DNA from: Pedobacter boryungensis
GTDB taxonomy: Bacteria > Bacteroidota > Bacteroidia > Sphingobacteriales > Sphingobacteriaceae
Assembly: GCF_013204825.1 (NCBI RefSeq)
Contig: NZ_JABMKV010000002.1
Location: forward strand, 682,001-746,000
Reading direction: 5' to 3'
Length of the DNA stretch: 64,000 bases
Positions 25,918 through 34,053 of the stretch are shown one piece after another (the stretch's first letter is position 1; each line of letters opens with the position of its first letter). Position numbers and translations under genes: made by a program. Under the pieces are notes generated by a model that made no database searches, had not been told where the DNA came from, and worked only from the letters and a program-made list of their open reading frames with translations.

Positions 25918-27006
25918 ATGAATACTAACAGCCCTTCAGAGAAAATATGGAATAGATTTAAACGCAATAAACTTGCGTTTGGCGGATTGATATTTATCAT
26001 TTTATTAATGGTGATGGGTATTTTAGGTTATTTAATTACACCAGATCAAACTCCTTATGCTAACACGATGCATTTGCAGATTGCTAATAAAAAACCAGGT
26101 AGATCTTTCAATTTCCTAATCATTAGCAGAAATAACAGTATTAAAAAGGTTAACCTTTTTGAGAAAATGTTGTACGGACAGGAAGCTAATTTTAAAAGCA
26201 TACCCATAACTTCTTATCGACAGGTTGGCGTTAAAGTTTATGCCAGAGAGTATATAGGCGATGATGAACAGGCAGAAGAAATTGCTTATCCTCTAGTTTC
26301 TGGTGCAAATCGTTACGCACAAACCTTTTATTTAGGTACAGATATTTACGGAAGAGATTTACTGAGTAGATTAATTTTAGGTATTCGAGTTTCGCTTTCA
26401 GTAGGTTTAATGGCGGTATTAATCTCCCTATTTATTGGCGTTACCTTAGGTGCAATTGCTGGTTATTTTGGCGGTAAAACCGATGCAAGTATCAGTTGGT
26501 TTATGAATGTAATTTGGGCATTACCTTCCTTATTGCTCGTTATTGCTATTTCTTTTGCATTAGGCAAGGGCTTTTGGCAAATATTCATCGCCGTTGGTTT
26601 ATCTACATGGGTAGATGTTGCACGTTTAGTGCGAGGACAGGTGATGGCATTAAAGGAAGTAGAATTTGTAGAAGCTGCCAAAGCATTGGGTTTTTCTACA
26701 AGTCGCACCATTGCAAAACATATTTTACCTAATATAGCCGGACCAATTTTAGTTGTCGCATCAGCCAACTTTGCATCAGCCATTCTATTAGAAACCGGAT
26801 TAAGCTTTTTAGGTTTTGGTGCACAACCCCCAATGCCAAGTTGGGGTACCATGATAAAAGAACACTACGGCTACATTATTATGGATGCAGCCTATTTAGC
26901 TATTTTACCTGGTTTGGCAATTATGCTTACGGTTTATGCGTTTAATTTATTAGCGATTGGTTTGCGAGATGCTTTTGATGTAAAAGGTCAGAATACTTCT
27001 GTTTGA
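25918..27006 (+). CDS. ABC transporter permease, DppC/OppC type
   Basis: 362 residues. An N-terminal membrane helix (about 20-40) and an extra domain of about 90 residues precede the permease core, which has the typical TDIYGRDLLSRLILGIRVSL and the EAA loop EAAKALGFSTSRTIAKHILPN that contacts the ATPase. About five core helices are visible. This is the C-type inner-membrane subunit of peptide/nickel importers. No partner permease, ATPase or binding protein is near, so its partners lie elsewhere. Confidence 0.92.
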   Translation: MNTNSPSEKIWNRFKRNKLAFGGLIFIILLMVMGILGYLITPDQTPYANTMHLQIANKKPGRSFNFLIISRNNSIKKVNLFEKMLYGQEANFKSIPITSYRQVGVKVYAREYIGDDEQAEEIAYPLVSGANRYAQTFYLGTDIYGRDLLSRLILGIRVSLSVGLMAVLISLFIGVTLGAIAGYFGGKTDASISWFMNVIWALPSLLLVIAISFALGKGFWQIFIAVGLSTWVDVARLVRGQVMALKEVEFVEAAKALGFSTSRTIAKHILPNIAGPILVVASANFASAILLETGLSFLGFGAQPPMPSWGTMIKEHYGYIIMDAAYLAILPGLAIMLTVYAFNLLAIGLRDAFDVKGQNTSV

Positions 27007-27050
27007 GTAAAGCCAATCATCTATCTCATGAATCTGTTTAATCTATTTTT

Positions 27051-27058
27051 TAACTTTG
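27051..27058 (+). promoter_or_regulatory. -7 promoter element (TAACTTTG) of rnhB
   Basis: An exact TAnnTTTG box ends 4 bases before the GTG start codon of rnhB. Transcription would begin at or next to the start codon, implying a leaderless or nearly leaderless mRNA. No clear -33 element is visible. Confidence 0.5.
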
Positions 27059-27062
27059 TGTA

Positions 27063-27674
27063 GTGTTATTAAACTGTTACCATTTAGAACTAATTGAAGC
27101 CGGGTGCGATGAAGCTGGGAGAGGGTGTCTAGCCGGTCCAGTGTTTGCTGCCGCCGTAATTTTGCGTAAAGATTTCTATTTAGAGGGATTAAATGATTCG
27201 AAACAATTAACACACGAGCAACGTGACCAGCTTAGACCTATTATTGAAAGAGAGGCATTGTCTTGGGCTGTTGCAGCAGTTGATCATGAAGAAATAGATC
27301 GAATTAATATATTGAATGCATCTTTTTTAGCTATGCACAGGGCGATAGAAAAATTGATGATTATTCCGCAACATTTGATTATTGATGGGAATAGGTTTAA
27401 GGCTTTTTCAGATATTCCGCATTGTTGTATTGTAAAAGGTGATGGAAAATACCTTAACATAGCTGCGGCTTCAATTTTAGCAAAAACACATCGCGATGAA
27501 TATATGGCCAACCTTCATTCGGAATATCCAATGTATAATTGGAAACAAAATAAAGGATATCCAACCATTGAGCATCGAAAAGCTGTTATTGAAACTGGCT
27601 TGTCGCCATATCACCGTAAAACTTTTAATGTAAGCGACCCTCAAACCAGTCTTTCTTTTGAAGCAATGGTATAA
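27063..27674 (+). CDS. rnhB: Ribonuclease HII
   Basis: 203 residues. RNase HII nicks RNA-DNA hybrids and starts removal of single ribonucleotides. The catalytic DE pair is Asp16-Glu17 in [15 protein letters not shown], with Asp in LIIDGNRF and further residues near [19 protein letters not shown] is also typical. The GTG start at 27063 is the only one that keeps the whole N-terminal strand. The next gene follows after 16 bases. Confidence 0.96.
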   Translation: MLLNCYHLELIEAGCDEAGRGCLAGPVFAAAVILRKDFYLEGLNDSKQLTHEQRDQLRPIIEREALSWAVAAVDHEEIDRINILNASFLAMHRAIEKLMIIPQHLIIDGNRFKAFSDIPHCCIVKGDGKYLNIAAASILAKTHRDEYMANLHSEYPMYNWKQNKGYPTIEHRKAVIETGLSPYHRKTFNVSDPQTSLSFEAMV

Positions 27675-27690
27675 TTCGTAGATTTATGGT

Positions 27691-28902
27691 GTGAAAGTAC
27701 TCATTTTAACAAATCGTGTTCCTTTTCCACCAAATAGTGGTTATCCAATTGTGGTGTATAACACCATTAAAGGTTTGTTAAACTTAAACGTAGATGTTTC
27801 ATTATTTAGCATTAATGCCTCAAAACATAGGGTTGATGTTGATGATATTTACGATCCTGTATTTGAGAAAATCAACTTTCATTCGTTTAATGTAGATACG
27901 GAAGTAAATATTTGGGGTGCTTTTTTTAACATTTTCTCTAATCAATCTTATAATGTTTCTCGTTTTTATGATGAAGATGCGGCTAAGCTTTTAGAGAATG
28001 TTTTGCGTGAACATGAGTTCGATATTATTCAGTTTGAGGGCTTATTTGTTGTTCCTTATTTAGATCTTGTTAAGGAGTATAGTAAAGCAAAGCTGATTTA
28101 TAGGGCGCATAATATAGAGTTTGATGTGTGGGAACGTTTAGCTGCTAGGGAACAATTTACTCCTCGAAGAAAATATTTGGAGTTTTTATCTAGAAGGTTA
28201 AAGGTTTACGAAACTGAACAAATTAATCGTTTTCATCAGGTGTTTGCTATTAGTGATCCTGATAGACAAAATATTTTAAAATTGGGTTGTCAGACGCGAT
28301 TAGATGTTTTTCCGGTAGCGATAGATGTAGAAAAATACCTAGTTGATATTAAGAAAACGAGTTTCCCAACGTTGTTCCATTTAGGTGCAATGGATTGGCG
28401 GCCAAATAAGGAAGGATTAGAGTGGTTTTTGGATGAAATTTGGCCAGATATAGAAAAACTGAGTGGTGAATTGCGCTTTTATATTGCTGGCAAACATATG
28501 CAAAAGCAATTTTTCGACTATGATTCGGATAATTTAATTGTTGAGGGAGAGGTTTTTGATGCAGTTGAGTTTATGAATTCCAAGGCGATTATGATTGTGC
28601 CTTTGTTGTCTGGTAGTGGAATGCGGGTGAAAATTATAGAGGGGATGGCAATGCAAAAGTGTATTATCGCTACCACTATGGCTGCCGAAGGGATTAACTG
28701 TATGCATGGAAAGGATATTTTAATTGCCGATACTCCTGATGAATTTTACCGTTCGATTTTACAATGCATTACTCAGCCTAACCGTTGGAGGGAAATTGGT
28801 AAGCATGCTCGCAAAACTGCTGAGAGAGACCATGATATTAATGGTAATGCAAAACGGATGCTTGACATTTATGAAATTTTGGTTAGTAACCTCAGTCGAT
28901 AA
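27691..28902 (+). CDS. Family 4 glycosyltransferase
   Basis: 403 residues with the GT-B fold. The N-terminal lobe starts VLILTNRVPFPPNSGYP, the glycine-rich acceptor-side loop. The C-terminal lobe has FHLGAMDWRPNKEGLEWFL and the donor-sugar segment VPLLSGSGMRVKIIEGMAM with its EGMA core. The start codon is GTG at 27691. The acceptor is unknown, but a surface polysaccharide or glycolipid is likely. A REP-like inverted pair and a terminator follow. Confidence 0.92.
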   Translation: MKVLILTNRVPFPPNSGYPIVVYNTIKGLLNLNVDVSLFSINASKHRVDVDDIYDPVFEKINFHSFNVDTEVNIWGAFFNIFSNQSYNVSRFYDEDAAKLLENVLREHEFDIIQFEGLFVVPYLDLVKEYSKAKLIYRAHNIEFDVWERLAAREQFTPRRKYLEFLSRRLKVYETEQINRFHQVFAISDPDRQNILKLGCQTRLDVFPVAIDVEKYLVDIKKTSFPTLFHLGAMDWRPNKEGLEWFLDEIWPDIEKLSGELRFYIAGKHMQKQFFDYDSDNLIVEGEVFDAVEFMNSKAIMIVPLLSGSGMRVKIIEGMAMQKCIIATTMAAEGINCMHGKDILIADTPDEFYRSILQCITQPNRWREIGKHARKTAERDHDINGNAKRMLDIYEILVSNLSR

Positions 28903-28927
28903 TTAAATCCTGATTTTATTAGAGATG

Positions 28928-29015
28928 TCGTCATTGCGAGGCACGAATCAATCTTAAAGAGATAGGTTATAAACTTTCTCACGTTGTAGGATTGCTTCGT
29001 GCCTCGCAATGACGA
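28928..29015. repeat. Inverted pair of REP-like 26-mers
   Basis: The left copy (28928-28953) and right copy (28990-29015) are reverse complements at 25 of 26 positions, separated by 36 bases. The core is GCTTCGTGCCTCGCAATGAC. The right copy is repeated exactly at 42401-42426. The arrangement resembles bacterial REP/BIME elements. Confidence 0.8.
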
Positions 29016-29033
29016 TATGCCTAGGCATAATGC

Positions 29034-29063
29034 GCCAATCCTGTTTATGGATTGGCTTTTTTT
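29034..29063 (+). terminator. Intrinsic terminator after the glycosyltransferase gene
   Basis: GCCAATCC (29034-29041), loop TGTTTAT, GGATTGGC (29049-29056), then seven T. It overlaps the last codons of the convergent XRE-type gene. Confidence 0.8.
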
Positions 29064-29401
29064 ATGTCGCTTATAGTTTGGGTTATTTCTTTTATTTGTT
29101 TAAAAGGCATGGAAGCTAGTAATTCTTGCACATTGCTTTGAACTTGGGCTCTTTTGAGGTTAAATAGTGGGTGATTTTCTGGGTAGATTTGATCTTTGTC
29201 TGGTGACCAGACTAGGAGGTCGTTAGGTTCGCAGATTAAGAGTTTACAAAGTAACTCTATGTGATCTAGTCTAAGAACACGAGGTTTTCCTTGTATTAGA
29301 TCTGTAGCGGAATGTCTGGAAATGCCTGCTTTAACTAAATAAGTGTAAGGTCTTTCGATACCTCTGGCCTTTAAAACAGGGCCTACATTTAATGATAACA
29401 T
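29045..29401 (-). CDS. XRE/Cro-CI-type helix-turn-helix regulator
   Basis: 118 residues from the start chosen. A helix-turn-helix domain of the Cro/CI type covers about residues 3-66: VGPVLKARGI, YLVKAGISRHSATDLIQG and the recognition-side LDHIELLCKLLICEPNDLLVW. A short helical tail follows. I chose the ATG at 29401 because upstream codons add only an unconserved tail; 29461 is the alternative. Small stand-alone regulators of this kind are common in Sphingobacteriaceae. Its target is unknown and no partner gene is adjacent. Confidence 0.82.
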   Translation of the reverse strand: MLSLNVGPVLKARGIERPYTYLVKAGISRHSATDLIQGKPRVLRLDHIELLCKLLICEPNDLLVWSPDKDQIYPENHPLFNLKRAQVQSNVQELLASMPFKQIKEITQTISDIKKANP

Positions 29402-29553
29402 ACGATTTGTTTTAAAATAGCAATACATTTTACTATTAGTAATGTATATGTTAGTTATCATGATTACTACTAAACTAATAATAGTTGCTGGGATGATTAG
29501 TTTTAAATATACTATTTTAAAATTGTAATTGCTATTGGTTTTTTTATAGGTAC

Positions 29554-29774
29554 AGTTGATTTAAGTTGGGTTGCAGTTGACTTATGTGGGGTTATAAGTG
29601 ATTTATACAGAATTGCAGTTAATACCTACGGAGCTGTAGTTAATTTCTATGGAATTGAAGTTGACATCTATGGGTATGAAGTTAATTTAAATGGGGTTGA
29701 AGTTGATTTATACTGGGTATAAGTTGTGTTATGCTGGGGCAAAGTTGATAAAAGTGGGGAATAAGTAGGTTGTT
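29554..29774. repeat. Degenerate 21-bp tandem array, eleven units
   Basis: AGTTGA-type cores recur at an exact 21-base spacing (29554, 29575, then about 29596, 29617, 29638, 29659, 29680, 29701, 29722, 29743 and 29764). Unit consensus is roughly AGTTGATTTATATGGGGTTGA. Units differ by several substitutions but none has changed length. One frame (29507-29722) is open and would read heptapeptides like VDLYGIE, but it has no ATG, GTG or TTG start. Confidence 0.85.
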
Positions 29775-29924
29775 TTTAGTTTTACTATAATTTTTGGCTT
29801 ATCTAGGCTTATTGTTAACACTCAATGTCTTAACGAAGCTGATTTTTATAAGCTGTGGCAATGTTATTGTTTTTTGTGCTAGCGCAAAAGTTTGTAGCTG
29901 ATTGGCTGTTTCTTTTGGATAGGC

Positions 29925-30240
29925 CGTGGCACTTTGCTTGCCTCGGCTCTTGACAGCCGAAGGGTCAATTCACTTTTTCCTTGATGAAAAAGTAACCAAA
30001 AAATCAAGGCTGTGTATCATCTCTCGGATTAAGCTAACCAAACTTTTTTTGGGGCGACAGAAAAAGGTTTCGATGAAGGATCGAAACTGCTTTCTGTCTT
30101 GGGTAGTGGTTTGTGAATGTTGGTGGTGAAGTTTGATTGCTTTCTCCTTCGGGATGCTACAAGGCCGTATGACGTTCTTGGGATTAGGCTGTGGTTTAGG
30201 AGGGGGTGCATGGGTCGTTAGCATGACGAAACCGTGCGTT
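29925..30240. repeat. Multi-hairpin non-coding element with FFLDEKVTKK signature
   Basis: Three hairpins follow one another: TCGGCT/AGCCGA (29943-29960), ACTTTTTC/GAAAAAGT (29972-29993) and a long nested hairpin (30056-30098) in which GACAGAAA pairs with TTTCTGTC and GTTTCGAT with ATCGAAAC. From memory, the second hairpin region, which translates by chance to FFLDEKVTKK, recurs in many Bacteroidota genomes. Short ORFs on both strands here are artefacts of the repeat. It fills most of the 29462-30291 gap not taken by the 21-bp array. Confidence 0.6.
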
Positions 30241-30291
30241 AAGTTCTGATTAGACGTTTGAATTAAAGAGCCTAGTATAATTATTAAGACC

Positions 30292-30921
30292 TTATGTACG
30301 TTTAAAACCAATAACATTGTTATTTGAAACTCTTCCAAGTGCTCTATTTTTCAAATCTTCAAACTCTTCATTTGTAATTGCATTTCTATCTTTTAGCCAA
30401 ACAAGGTTTTGAAGTTGAGGTTCAATGGGAAAGTCGTGATCAATATTTCCATATTTCTCTTTTATGTATCTATTTATTTGCACAGATAATTCTTCGATAA
30501 ATTCGGTTACGGTTTCTTTATTTGGTGAATTTTCAAATAGAATTACAAATTGTTGAAGACTTTGTTTATTTGCTGCTGGAATTAATATTTCTCTTCTTCT
30601 ACCAACATAAGCAGAAAACCCCATGATTATTGTAAATAAGAAAAGTATAGTAAGCGCCCCATAGGTAAATTCTGTATCATCTTTTAAAAGAAGAGCCACA
30701 AAGTTTACGAATAAAACAATTGTCATAATCGGAGTTAAGATAAGTGGTATCCAGCTTGTTTCTTGTTGCTTTAATAATCTTTGTGGATATATATCTTCAT
30801 AAGGTACTGTAACCTCACTACCATTTTTTAAACTATTCACACGATAAATAAGTCCATGCTCTGCGAATTCGCACTCTCGTGTAATGAATAATCGCCTTTG
30901 TTTTAAAATTTTATTTTGCAT
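30292..30921 (-). CDS. Membrane protein with a SHOCT-like C-terminal motif
   Basis: 209 residues. A basic N-terminus precedes a PH-like region (FITRECEFAEHGLIYRV, EVTVPYEDIYPQRLL). Two hydrophobic helices lie at about residues 57-76 and 86-107. A soluble domain follows, ending NLVWLKDRNAITNEEFEDLKNRALG, which has the 'L..L...G.IT.EEFE..K..LL' pattern of SHOCT motifs. It stands alone between repeat-rich gaps. The function is unknown. Confidence 0.72.
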   Translation of the reverse strand: MQNKILKQRRLFITRECEFAEHGLIYRVNSLKNGSEVTVPYEDIYPQRLLKQQETSWIPLILTPIMTIVLFVNFVALLLKDDTEFTYGALTILFLFTIIMGFSAYVGRRREILIPAANKQSLQQFVILFENSPNKETVTEFIEELSVQINRYIKEKYGNIDHDFPIEPQLQNLVWLKDRNAITNEEFEDLKNRALGRVSNNNVIGFKRT

Positions 30922-31274
30922 TAGTTTTAAGTGATGTAGTTAGGCATTTCGAAGATATAAAATATTGCGGATGAAATTTGTATTTCGGTTTGCAACAGAA
31001 GTTATTAGTACGATATTCGTCTTCTAAACCCGATAGTAATGGGCACGAGCGTAGCGAAGTAAAACGGATAGCGGGGCTGGTGTTGCTATGAAAGAGTGAC
31101 TTTCGTTTTCAAATTTTACTTTACTGTGCTTAGGCTCTGCATGGCTGATGTTTGAAATTTACAGGTTAGAGGTCCTTCGCTGCGCTCTGGAGGACAAGAG
31201 CAAGCTCTGGATGATAAAATAGTCTAAAAAGATTGGGCTATTCTTAGTATTTTTGGGCATCAATATTTATATAA
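30922..31274. repeat. Intergenic region with a second AACCCGAT...AGCGGG element (31025-31078)
   Basis: In this 353-base gap the stretch 31025-31078 opens TAAACCCGAT and closes ATAGCGGGGCT, like the element in the atp operon at 17140-17206. Its interior differs (GGGCACGAGCGTAGCGAAG). Further on, GGTCCTTCGCTGCGCTCTGGAGGAC at about 31170-31194 forms another short hairpin-like repeat. No ORF is credible. Confidence 0.6.
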
Positions 31275-32354
31275 ATGAAGAATACTGCATTAACAGAGAA
31301 ACATATTTCATTAGGTGCTAAGATGGTTCCTTTTGCTGGTTACAACATGCCTGTACAATATGAGGGCATTAATATAGAGCATGCAACGGTTAGAAATGGG
31401 GTTGGTGTTTTTGATGTGAGCCACATGGGTGAGTTTATTTTAAAGGGTGAGGGTGCTTTGGATTTGATACAACGTGTTACGAGTAATGATGCGTCGAAAT
31501 TGCATGATGGTAAGGTGCAATATTCTTGCTTGCCAAATGAGGATGGTGGTATTGTTGATGATTTATTGGTGTACCGTATTGATGATAAAACCTATATGTT
31601 GGTTGTGAATGCGAGTAATATTGATAAGGATTGGGAGTGGATTATGAAGTATAATACTGCTAATGTTGAAATGCATAACATTTCTGACAAGACTTCTTTA
31701 TTGGCTGTTCAAGGCCCGAAAGCGGCAGATGCTTTACAGAGTTTAACGTATTTGGATTTGGCTTCGATGGAGTATTATACTTTTAAGAAGGGCACTTTTG
31801 CTGGGATTGAGAATGTGGTGGTTTCTGCTACGGGTTATACTGGTGCTGGTGGTTTTGAGATTTATTTTGATAATGAGCACGCGGATAAAATGTGGGATGC
31901 CATTTTTGCAGCTGGTGCTGAGTTTGGTATTAAACCGATTGGTTTGGCTGCTCGTGATACGTTGCGTTTGGAAATGGGTTTCTGTTTGTATGGTAATGAT
32001 ATTGATGATACAACATCACCAATTGAAGCTGGTTTGGGTTGGATTACTAAATTCACTAAATCGTTTACTAATTCTGAGGCTTTGTTAGCTCAAAAGGAAG
32101 CTGGTGTTACGCGTAAGTTAATTGGCTTTGAAATGATTGATAGAGGTATTCCACGTCATGATTACCAAATTATGGATGCTGACGGGAATGTGATTGGTAA
32201 GGTTACTTCGGGTACGCAATCTCCTTCGTTGCAAAAGGCAATTGGAATGGGTTATATAACTAAGGAGTTTGCTAAGGAGGGTACAGAAATCTTTATCGAC
32301 ATTAGAAATAGCAAAATAAAAGCTAAAGTTGTTAAGTTTCCATTTTATAAATAG
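31275..32354 (+). CDS. gcvT: Glycine cleavage system T protein (aminomethyltransferase)
   Basis: 359 residues. GcvT transfers the methylene group from aminomethyl-lipoyl H protein to tetrahydrofolate, releasing ammonia. Family landmarks are [15 protein letters not shown] near residue 17, [29 protein letters not shown], the folate-site [15 protein letters not shown] and LGWITKFTK. Length is normal. gcvH and gcvP are not in the window. A 7-bp-phased inverted repeat follows before comB. Confidence 0.97.
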   Translation: MKNTALTEKHISLGAKMVPFAGYNMPVQYEGINIEHATVRNGVGVFDVSHMGEFILKGEGALDLIQRVTSNDASKLHDGKVQYSCLPNEDGGIVDDLLVYRIDDKTYMLVVNASNIDKDWEWIMKYNTANVEMHNISDKTSLLAVQGPKAADALQSLTYLDLASMEYYTFKKGTFAGIENVVVSATGYTGAGGFEIYFDNEHADKMWDAIFAAGAEFGIKPIGLAARDTLRLEMGFCLYGNDIDDTTSPIEAGLGWITKFTKSFTNSEALLAQKEAGVTRKLIGFEMIDRGIPRHDYQIMDADGNVIGKVTSGTQSPSLQKAIGMGYITKEFAKEGTEIFIDIRNSKIKAKVVKFPFYK

Positions 32355-32355
32355 A

Positions 32356-32411
32356 TTTTTAGTAGTTAGTATTTAGTAATTAGACATGGTTCTAGCATTA
32401 AATACTACCTA
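32356..32411 (+). repeat. 7-bp TAG-phased array with inverted complement
   Basis: TTTTTAG, TAGTTAG, TATTTAG and TAATTAG follow each other without gaps at 32356-32383. The inverted counterpart CTAGCATTAAATACTACCTA is at 32392-32411. The two halves can pair as an imperfect hairpin. It fills the gap between gcvT and comB. Confidence 0.65.
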
Positions 32412-32426
32412 TTTTGCATTAAAAAT

Positions 32427-33143
32427 ATGGCTAGAACTATTGAAGTCTGCTTAACTCCTGCTCTGCTTAACTTATATGCTATTGAAGATAGTATTGTTGT
32501 TGTTATTGATATACTTAGGGCAACATCGTCGATTACTTATGGGATAGATAATGGTGCAGAGGCTATTATTCCGGTGGCTAATGTTGAAGAGTGTTTGGCT
32601 TATGCTGATAAGGGTTTTCTATTAGCTGCTGAGCGCAATGGTGAGGTTGTTGAGGGATATGATTTCGGAAATTCGCCATTTTCTTATACTAAGGAAAAGG
32701 TTGGTGGTAAAACGGTGGTGCTGACGACTACAAATGGTACTAAGGCTATGCATATGGCACGGGAAAGGGCTTATCAGGTTGTGGTTGGCTCTTTTTTAAA
32801 TATTACTGCTTTATGTGATTGGCTAAAAACCCAGGATAAAAATGTGTTGTTGCTTTGTGCTGGTTGGAAAGATAATTTCAATTTAGAGGATACTTTGTTT
32901 GCGGGTGCTGTGGTAAATGTTTTGCGCAATGATTTTAAGCATAGTGATGATGCTTGCGTTGTTGCAGAGGATATGTATTTAATGGCTAAGGATGATTTGA
33001 GAACTTATTTGCATAAATCGTCGCACAGTCATAGATTGGCGGCCTTGAATATTGAGGAAGATGTACAATTTTGTTTAAAACTTGATGTTTGTAAAGCTAT
33101 TCCGGTTTTGCGAGGGGATAGGTTGGTGGCTTTAACACTCTAG
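32427..33143 (+). CDS. comB: 2-phosphosulfolactate phosphatase
   Basis: 238 residues. ComB hydrolyses 2-phospho-3-sulfolactate to sulfolactate. It is an archaeal coenzyme M pathway enzyme that is also widespread in bacteria without coenzyme M. The family stretches are VVVIDILRATSSITYGIDNGA, the loop LLAAERNGEVVEGYDFGNSP, VVLTTTNGTKAMH and LLLCAGWKDNFNLEDTLFAGA. Length is typical. No comA or comC is near, so its route here is unclear. It is downstream of gcvT and convergent with the patatin gene. Confidence 0.9.
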   Translation: MARTIEVCLTPALLNLYAIEDSIVVVIDILRATSSITYGIDNGAEAIIPVANVEECLAYADKGFLLAAERNGEVVEGYDFGNSPFSYTKEKVGGKTVVLTTTNGTKAMHMARERAYQVVVGSFLNITALCDWLKTQDKNVLLLCAGWKDNFNLEDTLFAGAVVNVLRNDFKHSDDACVVAEDMYLMAKDDLRTYLHKSSHSHRLAALNIEEDVQFCLKLDVCKAIPVLRGDRLVALTL

Positions 33144-33155
33144 CTTTTTAAATAT

Positions 33156-33947
33156 TTAGGTGTTTATTAACTCCTGGAAACTCTCACTGGTTTTGATTGT
33201 CTTTAACGCTTCTTCGTAAGCTACCCAATAAATGCTTTCAGCTTTTTTCATATCGAATGTGCTAATTTCTCCCATCCCTTTGGGTTCGATGAGCAAATCG
33301 CAAAACTTAGCTTTACGCTCCATATCGTGATTAATGGACATTATCCCCGCTCGTTGCATTAAGTTAGAGATCTTGGTGATTTTATCTACTGGTTTTAAAT
33401 GATTGCATGATGAACCGATAATGTAATCGCAGTTGTTAAGCAAAGGCTCTACTGGGAAGTTGTTTAAAATACCTCCATCTACAAACATTTGGTTCTCGAT
33501 CATGATTGGTCTAAAAATACCAGGGATGCAACTTGATGCTAGTATTGCTCTTATTAATGGACCTTTTGTGAAATAAACTAGGTTTCCTTCGCTAAAGTTA
33601 GTGGCGCAAATTGTTAAGGGAATTTTGAGGTCTTCTATTTTATCGTGAGGGAAATGTTCGGTTAACACATCTCTCATATTTTCGATGTTAATTAAACCTA
33701 AAGAGCCTATAGCGGGGCGGATAAATCGTAAAAGTTTAGTTCGCATGAAAATATTTAAGCCTTCTTCTGGATCTATACCGGCAGCATAGAAAGCGCCTGC
33801 AATGGAACCTGCACTTGTACCACTTACATGACTGAATTTGATGCCAGCATTGATAAAAGCTTTTAAAATTCCTAAATGTGCAATACCTCTAATGCCTCCT
33901 CCAGATAATACAATTCCGATTTTCTTTTTTGGTTTTTTTTCTGTCAT
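33156..33947 (-). CDS. Patatin-like phospholipase
   Basis: 263 residues. The oxyanion loop SGGGIRG (residues 15-21), the nucleophile Ser45 in GTSAG and the partner Asp in DGGILNNFP are all present, so the catalytic dyad is intact. The protein lacks a signal peptide and should act in the cytoplasm or at the inner membrane on acyl lipids. It is one of the short RssA-like patatins. It lies downstream of gldB on the same strand with a repeat-like 106-base gap between. Confidence 0.92.
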   Translation of the reverse strand: MTEKKPKKKIGIVLSGGGIRGIAHLGILKAFINAGIKFSHVSGTSAGSIAGAFYAAGIDPEEGLNIFMRTKLLRFIRPAIGSLGLINIENMRDVLTEHFPHDKIEDLKIPLTICATNFSEGNLVYFTKGPLIRAILASSCIPGIFRPIMIENQMFVDGGILNNFPVEPLLNNCDYIIGSSCNHLKPVDKITKISNLMQRAGIMSINHDMERKAKFCDLLIEPKGMGEISTFDMKKAESIYWVAYEEALKTIKTSESFQELINT

Positions 33948-33949
33948 TG

Positions 33950-34053
33950 GTTTATTGGTGTCATTAGTTCACTGGTGTCAATTGTTTATTAGTTACATTA
34001 TTTAACAAGCTTGGTATACAGATGGTAACTTGGAAATGTTAACTGAAAACTGT
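33950..34053. repeat. Low-complexity 7-bp-phased spacer
   Basis: The gap between gldB and the patatin gene is made of ATTGG/CATTAG/CACTGG variants and, at about 34036-34056, TTAACTG, AAAACTG and TTTACTG in consecutive heptamers. It resembles the phased spacers in the atp operon, although the phase is less regular in its left part. Confidence 0.4.

Noticed and set aside
25918..27006. Part of a complete peptide-uptake operon
   Set aside because: Only the permease is present. The neighbours are a glycosyltransferase and rnhB, with no ATPase or binding protein.
29045..29401. Toxin-antitoxin antitoxin
   Set aside because: The regulator has an XRE-type domain but no small toxin-like ORF lies next to it on the same strand.
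29554..29774. CRISPR array
   Set aside because: Units are contiguous 21-mers without unique spacers, they are degenerate, and no cas gene is in the window.
29926..30338. Short ORFs on both strands over the repeat element
   Set aside because: They overlap hairpins on both strands, include the FFLDEKVTKK sequence that I recall as a recurrent artefact, and show no protein-like composition.
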